Origin: Streptomyces rishiriensis
GTDB taxonomy: Bacteria; Actinomycetota; Actinomycetes; Streptomycetales; Streptomycetaceae
Direction of reading: 5' to 3'
NCBI RefSeq assembly: GCF_030815485.1
Contig: NZ_JAUSWV010000002.1
Location: forward strand, 7,812,001 to 7,876,000
Length of the DNA: 64,000 nucleotides
A program made the translations under genes and the position numbers. Below the pieces are notes generated by a model that saw only the letters and a program-made list of their open reading frames with translations, was not told the origin of the DNA and made no database searches. Shown in pieces: positions 1-7,988 of this stretch. Each line of letters begins with the position of its first letter. Within the stretch, counting starts at the first letter, position 1.

Positions 1-146
1 TGGACGGTGGTTCCCATGACGATGACGCTCCCTTGTCGTGCGCTTGCCGGCGACGCTCACTGTCCCATTGCCCCCTGGACCGCGATCACGCACCGGCACC
101 GGGATCGGTTCGGCTACGGATTCGGCGCGTCGAGTGGGCCGGTTTC

Positions 147-166
147 TAGGTAGACTGACCTACCTA
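147..166. promoter_or_regulatory. Palindromic TetR-type operator
   Basis: The sequence TAGGTAGACTGACCTACCTA is a perfect inverted repeat with 7-bp arms and a 6-bp spacer. It lies 20 bp before the ATG of the TetR gene, upstream of its GGGAGG ribosome site. Autoregulatory sites in this family usually have this size and position. I infer that it is the operator for the regulator and the exporter behind it. The 146 bp before it show nothing else. Confidence 0.75.
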
Positions 167-185
167 AAAACTGGGAGGGAACGGA

Positions 186-836
186 ATGAGTGACATCCCC
201 GCCGCCGCGTCTGCGTCGCCACCGGGCGACGGATCCGCGAAACGGCCCGCGACAAGCCCCGGAAGGCCTCGCGGCCAGGCGCGCACGCGGCTGCTCGCCG
301 CCGCCGCGCGACGCTTCTACGCGGACGGCGTGTCGGCGACGGGGATCGACACGATCACCGCCGAGGCGGGCGTGGCGAAGATGAGTCTGTACAACAACTT
401 CGCCTCGAAGGCCGACCTGGTGATGGCCTACCTCGATGCGCGGCACGAGGAGTGGCTGGGCCTGTACCGGCGGCGGCTCGAGGACGTCCGGGACGGGCGC
501 GGCGGGGTTCTGGCCGTCTTCGACGCGTACGCCGACCACGCAGCCTTCGCCTACCAGGACGGCTTCCGGGGGTGCGGGCTGCTGAACGCGGCTGCCGAAC
601 TGCCCGTGGGGCACGAGGGGCGGGACGTGGTGCGCCGGCACAAGGAAGAGGTCGAGGCCCTGCTCCACGGGCATCTCCGGGATTCCCTGCCCGACCGGCC
701 CGAGGAGGCCGGCGCGATGGCGGAGCAACTGTCGTTCCTGCTGGAAGGTGCGATGGCACGGGCCGGCCTGGAGGGCGCGGGTACGCGGCTGGAACACGCG
801 CGGACCATGGCGGCCGACCTCCTGGACCGGCTGTGA
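186..836 (+). CDS. TetR/AcrR family transcriptional regulator
   Basis: This 216-residue protein has a disordered Ala/Pro N-terminus of about 30 residues and then a TetR-type HTH (about residues 32-78). The recognition-helix region reads VAKMSLYNNFASKADLV, typical of the family. The C-terminal all-helical ligand domain fits the usual TetR length. The ATG has a GGGAGGG ribosome site. The stop overlaps the GTG start of a DMT exporter, so the two are translationally coupled. A perfect palindrome just upstream is the likely operator. I infer a repressor that is released by a small molecule exported by the neighbour. The ligand cannot be read from the sequence. Confidence 0.9.
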   Translation: MSDIPAAASASPPGDGSAKRPATSPGRPRGQARTRLLAAAARRFYADGVSATGIDTITAEAGVAKMSLYNNFASKADLVMAYLDARHEEWLGLYRRRLEDVRDGRGGVLAVFDAYADHAAFAYQDGFRGCGLLNAAAELPVGHEGRDVVRRHKEEVEALLHGHLRDSLPDRPEEAGAMAEQLSFLLEGAMARAGLEGAGTRLEHARTMAADLLDRL

Positions 837-1888
837 CCCGGCCGGCCGGACCCGCGGTCGGCCCGGTGGGCGTGGGCTCGCTGTGCGTGCTGACGGCGTC
901 GGTGCTGTGGGGCACCACGGGCACCGCGGCGACCTTCGCCCCCGCTGTGGGGCCCCTTGCGATCGGGGCCGCCGCCATGGGCCTGGGCGGGCTCCTCCAA
1001 GCCCTCGTGGCCGCCCCTCGTATCGCGCGGGAGACGTCCGCGCTGCGCGCGCAGCGCGGGGTGGTCCTGCTCGGCGCGCTGGCGGTGGGGGTCTACCCGC
1101 TGGCGTTCTACACCTCGATGCACCTGGCCGGAGTCGCCGCCGGCACCGTCGTGTCGATCGGCTCGGCCCCCCTCGCGTCGGCGGTGATCGAACGGGTGGT
1201 GGACAAACGCCGTCTCACCCGCCGCTGGACGACCGGCGCCGCTCTGGGCCTGTCCGGAACCGTGCTGCTGTGTTCGGCGGAGGCCGCCCGGTCGCATTCC
1301 GGTGCCGGAGCCCGGTCGGTGCGGGCGACCCTGCTCGGCGTAGGGCTGGGCCTGGTGGCAGGTCTCACCTACGCCCTGTACACCTGGGCGGCCCATCGCC
1401 TGATCAGCCGCGGGGTCACCTCCGGCGCGGCCATGGGTGCCGTCTTCGGGCTGGGCGGCCTGCTGCTTCTGCCCGTGCTGCTGGCCACCGGGGCCCCGCT
1501 GCTCGGCTCCTGGTCCAACGCGGCTGTCGGCACCTATATGGCCCTCGTCCCCATGTTCACCGGCTACGTCCTGTTCGGCTGGGGCCTCGCACACGTCCCG
1601 GCGAGCACCGCGACCACGCTGTCGCTGCTGGAACCCGCCGTCGCGGCCGTGCTCGCCGTACTGGTCGTCGGAGAACGCCTCCCTCCGCTCGGCTGGACCG
1701 GCATCGCCCTGGTCGGCGGCTGTCTCGCCGTTCTCACCACGCCGGCCCGTACCGCTCCGCCGGCCCCTGCCACCCCGCCGGCCCGTACCGCACCAGGAAG
1801 GCGGGCCCTTACCGGTGGTCCAGCCGGAGGTGGGAGCCGGGTCGCGGGAGAGGACGGCGCGCCGGCGCGTCAGCGGGCGGTGCGGTGA
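833..1888 (+). CDS. EamA/DMT-superfamily exporter
   Basis: A 351-residue membrane protein with about ten hydrophobic helices in two EamA halves; the first begins around SVLWGTTGTAATF and the second around LLGVGLGLVAGLTYALY. Members of this superfamily export metabolites, amino acids or drugs. The GTG at 833 overlaps the TetR stop (GTGA), and the open frame upstream of it is only a shadow of the regulator. The C-terminal 60 or so residues after the last helix are a low-complexity Ala/Pro/Arg tail with a near-repeat of PARTAPPAPATPP type, which is unlikely to be functional. It is probably co-transcribed with the TetR gene and induced with it. The substrate is unknown. Confidence 0.88.
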   Translation: MTRPAGPAVGPVGVGSLCVLTASVLWGTTGTAATFAPAVGPLAIGAAAMGLGGLLQALVAAPRIARETSALRAQRGVVLLGALAVGVYPLAFYTSMHLAGVAAGTVVSIGSAPLASAVIERVVDKRRLTRRWTTGAALGLSGTVLLCSAEAARSHSGAGARSVRATLLGVGLGLVAGLTYALYTWAAHRLISRGVTSGAAMGAVFGLGGLLLLPVLLATGAPLLGSWSNAAVGTYMALVPMFTGYVLFGWGLAHVPASTATTLSLLEPAVAAVLAVLVVGERLPPLGWTGIALVGGCLAVLTTPARTAPPAPATPPARTAPGRRALTGGPAGGGSRVAGEDGAPARQRAVR

Positions 1889-1948
1889 GGGGGTAGGGGC
1901 GTTCGGGGCCGGCAGCCCGCCGCGCGCCGTGCCGTTCGGCCGGTCTCG

Positions 1949-2704
1949 TCACCCGGCGGCCGGGCGGAGCCGGAGTCCCTGCATGCCGCCGTCGACGGCC
2001 AGTGCGGTGCCGGTCACGCTGGCGGCGGCGGGACTCGCGAGGTAGACGATCGCGGCGGCGACCTCGTCCGCGGTGACCAGACGGCCCATCGGCTGCCGGG
2101 CGTGGAGAGCCGCTCGTTCGGCCTCGGGATCGTCGGCGGCGTCCAGCAGGCGGGCCACCCAGGGGGTGTCGGCGGTGCCGGGGTTGACGCAGTTGAAGCG
2201 GATGCCCTCGCGGACGTGGTCGGCGGCCATCGCCAGGGTCAGCGACAGCACGGCGCCCTTGGCGGCGGAGTACAGGGCGCGCTGCGGCAGACCCGCCGTG
2301 GCGGCGATGGAGCAGGTGTTGACCACGGCGGCGTGGGACGAGCGCCGCAGATGGGGCAGGGCCGCACGGGTCGTCCGCACCATGCCGATCACATTGACGT
2401 CGAGGACGTGGTGCCACTGCTCGTCGGAATTGTCCTCGACGGTCCCCGCGGCGCCGATACCCGCGTTGTTGACGAGGATGTCGAGGCCGCCGAACCGCGC
2501 CGCGGCTTCCTCGACCGCGGCCCGTACCGAGGCGTCGTCCGTGACGTCGGCCTTCAGCGCGAGCAACGGCCGCTCCACCCCGGCCGGCTCCCGGTCCAGT
2601 ACGGCGACCTCGGCGCCCTGCTCGGCCAGCAGCCCGGCGGTGGCCAGTCCGATGCCGGAGGCGCCGCCGGTGACGAGGGCCGTGAGGCCCGAGAGGGCGG
2701 TCAT
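1949..2704 (-). CDS. SDR-family dehydrogenase, probable 2-keto-3-deoxy-L-fuconate dehydrogenase
   Basis: A 251-residue classical short-chain dehydrogenase. The cofactor motif TGGASGIG lies at about residues 13-20, NNAG near residue 89, and the catalytic Ser-Tyr-Lys appears as CSIAATAG then YSAAK. The C-terminus VTGTALAVDGGM is typical. The ATG overlaps the stop of the L-fuconate dehydratase gene (ATGA), so they form one minus-strand operon. In the non-phosphorylative L-fucose pathway an SDR oxidises 2-keto-3-deoxy-L-fuconate after the dehydratase step. Position makes this the first choice. L-fucose dehydrogenase, also an SDR, is the alternative. The enzyme class is certain; the substrate is inferred from context. 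Confidence 0.85.
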   Translation of the reverse strand: MTALSGLTALVTGGASGIGLATAGLLAEQGAEVAVLDREPAGVERPLLALKADVTDDASVRAAVEEAAARFGGLDILVNNAGIGAAGTVEDNSDEQWHHVLDVNVIGMVRTTRAALPHLRRSSHAAVVNTCSIAATAGLPQRALYSAAKGAVLSLTLAMAADHVREGIRFNCVNPGTADTPWVARLLDAADDPEAERAALHARQPMGRLVTADEVAAAIVYLASPAAASVTGTALAVDGGMQGLRLRPAAG

Positions 2705-4038
2705 GAGGCCTTGTCCCCTTCGGCGAGGTCGGCGGCCCAGAAGGTGCCGTCGGGATAGCGGTATTCGGCGAGGGACCCGGGGTGCATGGCGGCGGAGAAG
2801 CCCGGAGAGAGCGGCGCGGTGTAGTGGCCTTCGTGGATGACCACCGGGGCGACGAAGTGTTCGTGCAGGTGGTCGACGTACTCGATGACCCGGTTCTCGG
2901 TGGTGCCGGACAGGGCGAGGTAGTCGAACATCGACAGGTGCTGCACCAGCTCGCACAGGCCCACCCCGCCCGCGTGCGGGCACACCGGCACCCCGAACTT
3001 CGCGGCCAGCAGCAGGATCGCGAGGTTCTCGTTGACGCCGCCGACGCGGGCGGCGTCGATCTGGACGACGTCGAGGGCGCCGGCCTGGAGCAGTTGCTTG
3101 AAGACGATGCGGTTCTGGACATGCTCGCCGGTGGCGACCTTCACGGGCGCGACCCCCGCGCGGACGGCCGCGTGGCCGAGGATGTCGTCCGGACTGGTGG
3201 GCTCCTCGATCCAGTACGGGTCGAACTCGCCGAGGGCCCGGACCCACTCGATGCCCTCGTCGACGTTCCAGCGCTGGTTGGCGTCGATGGCGATACGGAT
3301 GCCGTCACCGACGGCGGCGCGGGCGGTGCGCAGCCGCCGGATGTCGTCCGCCAGGTCGGCGCCGACCTTCAGCTTGATCTGCGTGAAGCCGTCGGCGACC
3401 GCTTCCTTGGCGAGCCGGGTGAGCTTCTCGTCGGAGTAGCCGAGCCAGCCCGGTGAGGTGGTGTAGCCGGGATAGCCGCGATCCAGCAGCGCCGCCTCGC
3501 GTCCGTCGAGCCCTTCGCGCCCGTCCCGCAGCAGGGTCAGCGCGTCCTGCGGGGTGAGGGCGTCGGCGATGTAGCGGAAGTCGACCTGGGAGACCAGCCA
3601 CTCGGGGTCGGCGTGGGCGAGCAGGCGCCACAAGGGCTGCCCGGCCCGCTTGGCGGTGAGGTCCCACACGGCGTTCACCACCGCCCCGATCGCCATATGC
3701 ATGACGCCTTTCTCGGGGCCGAGCCAGCGCAGCTGGCTGTCGCCGATCAGGTCGCGGTTGAGCGAGCCCGGATCGGCGCACAAGTCCTCGACGGAGCGGC
3801 CCAGGAGGTGAGGGCGCAGGGCGCCGATCGCCGCGACCTGGACGTCGTTGCCGCGCCCGATCGTGAACGTGAAGCCGTGGCCCTCCCACCCGTCGGCGGC
3901 GTCGGTGCGCAGCACCACATAGGCGGCGGAGTAGTCGGGGTCCGGGTTCATCGCGTCGGAGCCGTCCAGTTCCCGGGAGGTCGGGAAGCGGATGTCGTAG
4001 GTGTCGACCGAGGTGATCCGGGCGGGGGTTGCAGACAA
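2701..4038 (-). CDS. L-fuconate dehydratase (enolase superfamily)
   Basis: A protein of about 445 residues that begins close to SVDTYDIRFPTSRELDGSDA, a signature stretch of L-fuconate dehydratases. The enolase-superfamily KxK acid/base appears as IKLKVG (K222/K224), followed by AIDANQRW, WIEEPT, ATGEH metal ligands and the distal His in CPHAGGVGL. It converts L-fuconate to 2-keto-3-deoxy-L-fuconate in the cytoplasm. I chose TTG at 4038 because GAAAGG sits 7 nt before it. A GTG at 4053 would overlap the upstream stop (GTGA) but has no ribosome site. It lies in an operon between a FAH remnant and the SDR. Confidence 0.9.
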   Translation of the reverse strand: MSATPARITSVDTYDIRFPTSRELDGSDAMNPDPDYSAAYVVLRTDAADGWEGHGFTFTIGRGNDVQVAAIGALRPHLLGRSVEDLCADPGSLNRDLIGDSQLRWLGPEKGVMHMAIGAVVNAVWDLTAKRAGQPLWRLLAHADPEWLVSQVDFRYIADALTPQDALTLLRDGREGLDGREAALLDRGYPGYTTSPGWLGYSDEKLTRLAKEAVADGFTQIKLKVGADLADDIRRLRTARAAVGDGIRIAIDANQRWNVDEGIEWVRALGEFDPYWIEEPTSPDDILGHAAVRAGVAPVKVATGEHVQNRIVFKQLLQAGALDVVQIDAARVGGVNENLAILLLAAKFGVPVCPHAGGVGLCELVQHLSMFDYLALSGTTENRVIEYVDHLHEHFVAPVVIHEGHYTAPLSPGFSAAMHPGSLAEYRYPDGTFWAADLAEGDKAS

Positions 4039-4049
4039 GGGGGTGCCTT

Positions 4050-4346
4050 TCACGCTTGGCCGAAGGTCTGCCGCCGGCCGCCGAGCCCGTCGATCTCGAG
4101 CTCGACGGTGTCGCCGGGACGGAGGTGGGGAGTGCCGGGCAGGCCGAGGGCGACACCCGCGGGCGTACCCGTGTCCGGGTGGGCGACCTCACCGGCCTCG
4201 ACCGCCGCGCGCGCCCGGTCGACGCCACCCCAGGAGAGAAAGGCGCCGTCGATCTCGGGGGTCGCCGAGCTCGGGTCCAGTCGGTCGTCGGCGACGCGGA
4301 CCGCGGGCCGCTCCTCTCCCGGGGGGCCGACGCGTAGCAGTTTCAC
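4050..4346 (-). pseudogene. FAH-family hydrolase with its catalytic core deleted
   Basis: This 98-residue frame starts at GTG 4346, with AAGGGAG 7 nt upstream. It matches the two ends of fumarylacetoacetate-hydrolase-family proteins. The first 55 or so residues (KLLRVGPPGEERPAVRVAD onward) look like the normal N-terminus. The last 40 (GTPAGVALGLPG, LRPGDTVELEIDGLG) are the normal C-terminus. The metal-binding centre of nearly 190 residues expected of a roughly 285-residue protein is absent, and the two parts join in frame near 4170-4185. In this pathway a FAH enzyme hydrolyses 2,4-diketo-3-deoxy-L-fuconate. The remnant cannot do so, because the Glu/Asp metal ligands are missing. It is still translated in frame and heads the operon. 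Confidence 0.8.
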
Positions 4347-4481
4347 TGGGCAACTCCCTTGCCATGGGTGCTTCATCCACGAGTGCGCTCCGCGTGCCGC
4401 GAAGAGCCGCCGGGCAAGCCCCGTCCGTCTCTTCGCACAGGTCACCGGCCGGATCACGCGCACGGTCCGGACTCGACCCGC

Positions 4482-4496
4482 ATTCATCGGAGGAAT
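4482..4496. promoter_or_regulatory. Operator-like element ATTCATCGGAGGAAT (site 1)
   Basis: A partly palindromic 15-mer (ATTC...GAAT) lying 136 bp upstream of the fuconate-operon start. A 14/15 identical copy lies at 5015-5029, a reverse-oriented 13/15 copy at 4541-4555 and a weaker one (CATCGGACGAAT) at 4651-4662. Symmetric sites of this size suit FCD-type GntR regulators, one of which is encoded at 9115. That it is the binding site is inference. Confidence 0.55.
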
Positions 4497-4540
4497 GACG
4501 ACTCCGTGACTGTAAAGGCTGACCGGCGTCCCGGCAATGC

Positions 4541-4555
4541 AGTCCTCGGATGAAT
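4541..4555. promoter_or_regulatory. Operator-like element, reverse copy (site 2)
   Basis: AGTCCTCGGATGAAT matches the reverse complement of site 1 at 13 of 15 positions and lies 59 bp from it. Because the element is itself nearly symmetric, the orientation has little meaning. It strengthens the case that the 15-mer is a real binding site. Confidence 0.45.
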
Positions 4556-5014
4556 CCACGGTGACTCGTTCGGACCCACCGAAGATCGCGGGGACATGTC
4601 GTGATTCGCCGGAGTGACGTCATGAGGCCGGCAGGTCTCGTCGGAGGCCCCATCGGACGAATGTGCGCCGAAAGTGCCTGGTTCCGGAGCGGTGGTCTCT
4701 TCGGCTCGGCCCTGCCAGGCCTCCTGCGACCCCGTGCCGTCAAGGTGCTTCCGCGCTGGTCGCTGCGGTGACCTGGCGTCTCCCGCGCCCGGGTCTCGTC
4801 GCCGGAACCGGGACTATGCCGAATCGTGAACTCCGGAGCCTGTCGCCCCCGGATCGGAGGGTGGAGGATAAGCCCAGCTCAGACCCGCTCGGTCGGATGC
4901 GGCCGACGTTGTCCCCCGGACGCGCGACCGTCTGCGGGGGTGTGCCCGGGAAAGAGTTGGGGACGGACTCTTGTCAACGTCGGCAACGCCGTCGTAACGT
5001 CCACGTCGTCCCGG

Positions 5015-5029
5015 ATACATCGGAGGAAT
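5015..5029. promoter_or_regulatory. Operator-like element ATACATCGGAGGAAT (site 3)
   Basis: Differs from site 1 at a single base and lies 204 bp upstream of the sugar-binding lipoprotein gene. Near-identical copies on both flanks of the divergent region suggest that one regulator controls catabolism and uptake together. Confidence 0.5.
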
Positions 5030-5232
5030 CGGCTTGGCCGTCTTCTCTCGGCTGTCAGTTCCGCTTTCTCGGCCCTCCGCTTCACCCTCGTCCCATCCCC
5101 GCCGGCACGGTCCGTGCACGCCCTCGGCAGCGGCCGCCCTCTCGCTTCGAGTTCCCGTCCCGCCCACCGGGCGCGGACGCCTCTGCCGCCGCCGCGCACC
5201 GCCCTGCCCTGGCTAAGGAGAAACACACGGCC

Positions 5233-6285
5233 ATGAAGCTCGCTCGCACCCGCTCCGCCGCCGCAGCAGCCGGCACCGTCCTCGTGACGCTCGCCCTCGT
5301 CACCGCATGCAACCGCGAGAGCACCAGCTCGGGTGCGGCGGGCGGCGCGGACAAGCCGGCCATCGGCATCGACCTGCCGCGCTCCGACTCGGACTTCTGG
5401 AACTCCTACGCCGACTACGTGAAGAAGGACGTCAAGGCCGACGGCGTCAACGCCCTGCCGCTGAGCAACTCGCAGAACGACGTCACCAAACTGGTCGCCA
5501 ACGTGCAGGTGTTCCAGAACACCGGCGCCAAGGCGGTCGTCATGGCGCCCCAGGACACCGGCGCCATCGCCTCCACCCTCGACACGCTCGCCTCGAAGAA
5601 GATCCCCGTGGTCAGTGTCGACACCCGCCCCGACAAGGGTGACGTCTACATGGTGGTACGCGCCGACAACAAGGCGTACGGCACCAAGGCCTGCGAGTTC
5701 CTCGGCAAGCAGCTCGGCGGTACGGGCAAGGTCGCCGAACTCCAGGGCGCCCTCGACTCCATCAACGGGCGCGACCGATCCGAGGCCTTCGCCGCCTGCA
5801 TGAAGGAGAAGTTCCCGAAGATCAAGGTCTTCGAGCTGCCCACCGACTGGAAGGGCGACGTCGCCTCGGCCAAGCTGCAGAGCCTGCTCGCCCAGCACCC
5901 CGACCTGAACGGCGTCTACATGCAGGCGGGCGGCGTGTTCCTCCAGCCGACCCTGGCCCTGCTGGAGCAGAAGGGCCTGCTCAAGCCGGCCGGCCAGAAG
6001 GGGCACATCTCCATCATCTCCAACGACGGCATCCCGCAGGAGTTCGACGCGATCCGCAAGGGCCAGATCGACGCGACCGTCTCGCAGCCCGCCGACCTCT
6101 ACGCCAAGTACGCGCTCTACTACGCCCAGGCGGCGGCCGACGGCAAGACCTTCAAGGCGGGGAAGACCGACCACGACTCGACGATCATCGAGATCCCCAA
6201 CGGTCTCGAGGACCAGCTGCCCGCCCCGCTGGTGACCAAGGAGAACGTCGAGGACAAGACGCTGTGGGGCAACAACGTCGGCTAG
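5233..6285 (+). CDS. Sugar ABC transporter substrate-binding lipoprotein (probable fucose uptake)
   Basis: A 350-residue protein with a basic n-region, a hydrophobic stretch and the lipobox LVTAC near residue 26, so it should be a membrane-anchored extracellular lipoprotein. The mature part is a periplasmic-binding-protein type I fold of the ribose/RbsB class (VVSVDTRP, VAELQG, ISIISNDG). The ATG at 5233 has AAGGAG 11 nt upstream; the longer upstream frame is a shadow. It is the first gene of an SBP-ATPase-permease operon that diverges from the fuconate dehydratase operon. Its position next to a fucosidase and fuconate enzymes suggests L-fucose or a related deoxy sugar as ligand. Rhamnose-type sugars remain possible. 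Confidence 0.85.
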   Translation: MKLARTRSAAAAAGTVLVTLALVTACNRESTSSGAAGGADKPAIGIDLPRSDSDFWNSYADYVKKDVKADGVNALPLSNSQNDVTKLVANVQVFQNTGAKAVVMAPQDTGAIASTLDTLASKKIPVVSVDTRPDKGDVYMVVRADNKAYGTKACEFLGKQLGGTGKVAELQGALDSINGRDRSEAFAACMKEKFPKIKVFELPTDWKGDVASAKLQSLLAQHPDLNGVYMQAGGVFLQPTLALLEQKGLLKPAGQKGHISIISNDGIPQEFDAIRKGQIDATVSQPADLYAKYALYYAQAAADGKTFKAGKTDHDSTIIEIPNGLEDQLPAPLVTKENVEDKTLWGNNVG

Positions 6286-6402
6286 CGACCGGTCGGCGAC
6301 CGGCCTCCCGGCGGCCGACACGCGGAGGGGCCGGCGCACCCCGGCCCTTTGCCCCCGCCTCGCCCGTACCCCCGTATCCGGACCAGAAGGACGGTATTCA
6401 CC

Positions 6403-7986
6403 ATGGCGGACTCCGCGACCGCCCCGGCTCCCGGCGCCGTGAGCCGCGCCCCGGTGGCCGAGGCGACCGGAATCAGCAAACGGTACGGCGCCACCGTCGC
6501 CCTGCGCGACGCCCGCATCACCATCGCCGAGGGCGAGTCGCACGCCCTGGTCGGACGCAACGGCGCAGGCAAGTCGACGCTCGTGTCCGTCCTCACCGGG
6601 CTTCAGCAGCCCGACACCGGCACCCTGCGCTTCTCCGGCGAACCGGCGCCCGCCTTCGGCGACATCGACGCCTGGCGGTCCAGGGTGGCGTGCGTCTACC
6701 AGCGGTCCACGATCATCGGTGACCTGACCGTCGCCGAGAACCTCTTCCTCAACCGGCAGAGCGACTCCGCGCTGCGCCCCATCCGCTGGAAGGACCTGCG
6801 GCAGCGCGCCGAGCAGCTCCTCGGCGAGTACGGCGTGGACGTCGATCCCTCGGTCCGGGCCAGGCATCTCACCGTGGAGCAGCGGCAGTTCGTCGAGATC
6901 GCACGGGCCCTGTCCTTCGGCGCCCGGTTCATCGTCCTGGACGAACCGACCGCCAAGCTGGACGCCCGCGGAATCGACCGGCTCTTCGACAGGCTCCGGG
7001 ACCTCCAGCGGCAGGGCGTCGCCTTCCTCTTCATCTCCCACCATCTGCAAGAGGTCTACGACCTGTGCACCACCGTCACCGTCTACCGCGACGCGGCCCA
7101 CATCCGTACCGCGGCGGTGGCCGGACTCGGCAAGCACGAGCTGGTCGAGGCCATGACCGGCGAGTCCGCCACGACGACGGACGCCCACGACGCGAGGGCG
7201 GCCTCCCCGGCTTCTCCGGCCGGCTCCGAGGAGCTGCTGCGCGTCGAGGGGCTGACCCTGGCCGGCGCCTGCCGCGACCTGTCGCTCTCCGTCCGCACCG
7301 GTGAGGTGGTCGGCCTCGCGGGCGCGACGGCCAGCGGCAACGTCCAGGTGGGGGAGGCCGTCGCCGGACTGCACCGCGCCGAGGGAGGCAGGGTCTCGGT
7401 CGACGGCCGGACCGTCCGTACCGGCAGCGTCCCGGCGTCCCTGGCCGCCGGCATCGGTCTCGTGCCGGAGGACCGCCATGTCCAGGGCCTCGTCAACAAC
7501 CGCAGCGTGGCCGAGAACGCGACCCTCACCGTCACCGACCAGCTCGGCCCCTTCGGTACCGTCCTGCCGGCCCGGACCAGGGCCTTCGCCCAGCGGATGA
7601 TCCGTGATCTCGACATCAAGACGCCGGGCGCGGGCACCCCGGTCTCCGCGCTCTCCGGCGGCAACCAGCAGAAGGTCGTGGTGGCCCGGGCGTTGGCCAC
7701 CGACCCCCATGTGCTGGTCGCCATCCGGCCCACCAACGGAGTGGACGTCAAGTCCAAGGAGTTCCTGCTCGCCAGGATCGGTGAGGTCGCCGGAGCCGGG
7801 AAGGCCGCGCTGATCGTCTCCGACGAACTCGACGACCTCAGGGTGTGCGACCGGGTCGTCGTGATGTTCCACGGACGCGCGGTCGCGGAGTTCGACCGCG
7901 GCTGGAAGGACGAACAGATGGTCGCCGCCATGGAAGGCGTCGCCGGTACCCCCGCAGCAGCCGACACCGAAGAGCACGGAAGGTAG
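6403..7986 (+). CDS. Sugar ABC transporter double ATPase with degenerate second site
   Basis: A 527-residue RbsA/MglA-type protein with two fused nucleotide-binding domains. NBD1 has Walker A GRNGAGKST, Walker B FIVLDEPT and the His switch ISHH, but the signature region reads LTVEQRQ rather than the usual LSxGQ. NBD2 has lost Walker A (GATASGN) and Walker B acids (VAIRPTNGVDV), while keeping a clear signature, LSGGNQQ. The composite site therefore pairs NBD1 Walker A with the NBD2 signature. Such asymmetry occurs in sugar importers of this class. The gene lies 117 bp after the SBP gene, across a short hairpin (6289-6303, CCGGTCG/CGACCGG) that may tune expression. It energises the permease at 7989. 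Confidence 0.88.
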   Translation: MADSATAPAPGAVSRAPVAEATGISKRYGATVALRDARITIAEGESHALVGRNGAGKSTLVSVLTGLQQPDTGTLRFSGEPAPAFGDIDAWRSRVACVYQRSTIIGDLTVAENLFLNRQSDSALRPIRWKDLRQRAEQLLGEYGVDVDPSVRARHLTVEQRQFVEIARALSFGARFIVLDEPTAKLDARGIDRLFDRLRDLQRQGVAFLFISHHLQEVYDLCTTVTVYRDAAHIRTAAVAGLGKHELVEAMTGESATTTDAHDARAASPASPAGSEELLRVEGLTLAGACRDLSLSVRTGEVVGLAGATASGNVQVGEAVAGLHRAEGGRVSVDGRTVRTGSVPASLAAGIGLVPEDRHVQGLVNNRSVAENATLTVTDQLGPFGTVLPARTRAFAQRMIRDLDIKTPGAGTPVSALSGGNQQKVVVARALATDPHVLVAIRPTNGVDVKSKEFLLARIGEVAGAGKAALIVSDELDDLRVCDRVVVMFHGRAVAEFDRGWKDEQMVAAMEGVAGTPAAADTEEHGR

Positions 7987-7988
7987 CC

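Larger units (their letters stand above)
4347..5232. other. Divergent promoter region of the fucose operons
   Basis: These 886 bp lie between two diverging transcription units and show no convincing coding potential. They hold a set of related 15-bp elements built on ATTCATCGGAGGAAT (listed separately). The spacing is unusually long for an intergenic region here, and the last 200 bp before 5233 are plain GC-rich sequence ending in an AAGGAG ribosome site. It could contain a decayed gene, but I could not recognise one. Confidence 0.6.

Noticed and set aside
4879..7977. A 1032-codon minus-strand open frame over the sugar-binding and ATPase genes
   Set aside because: It is antisense shadow of two genes with full family motifs. 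GC-rich DNA leaves the reverse frames open.
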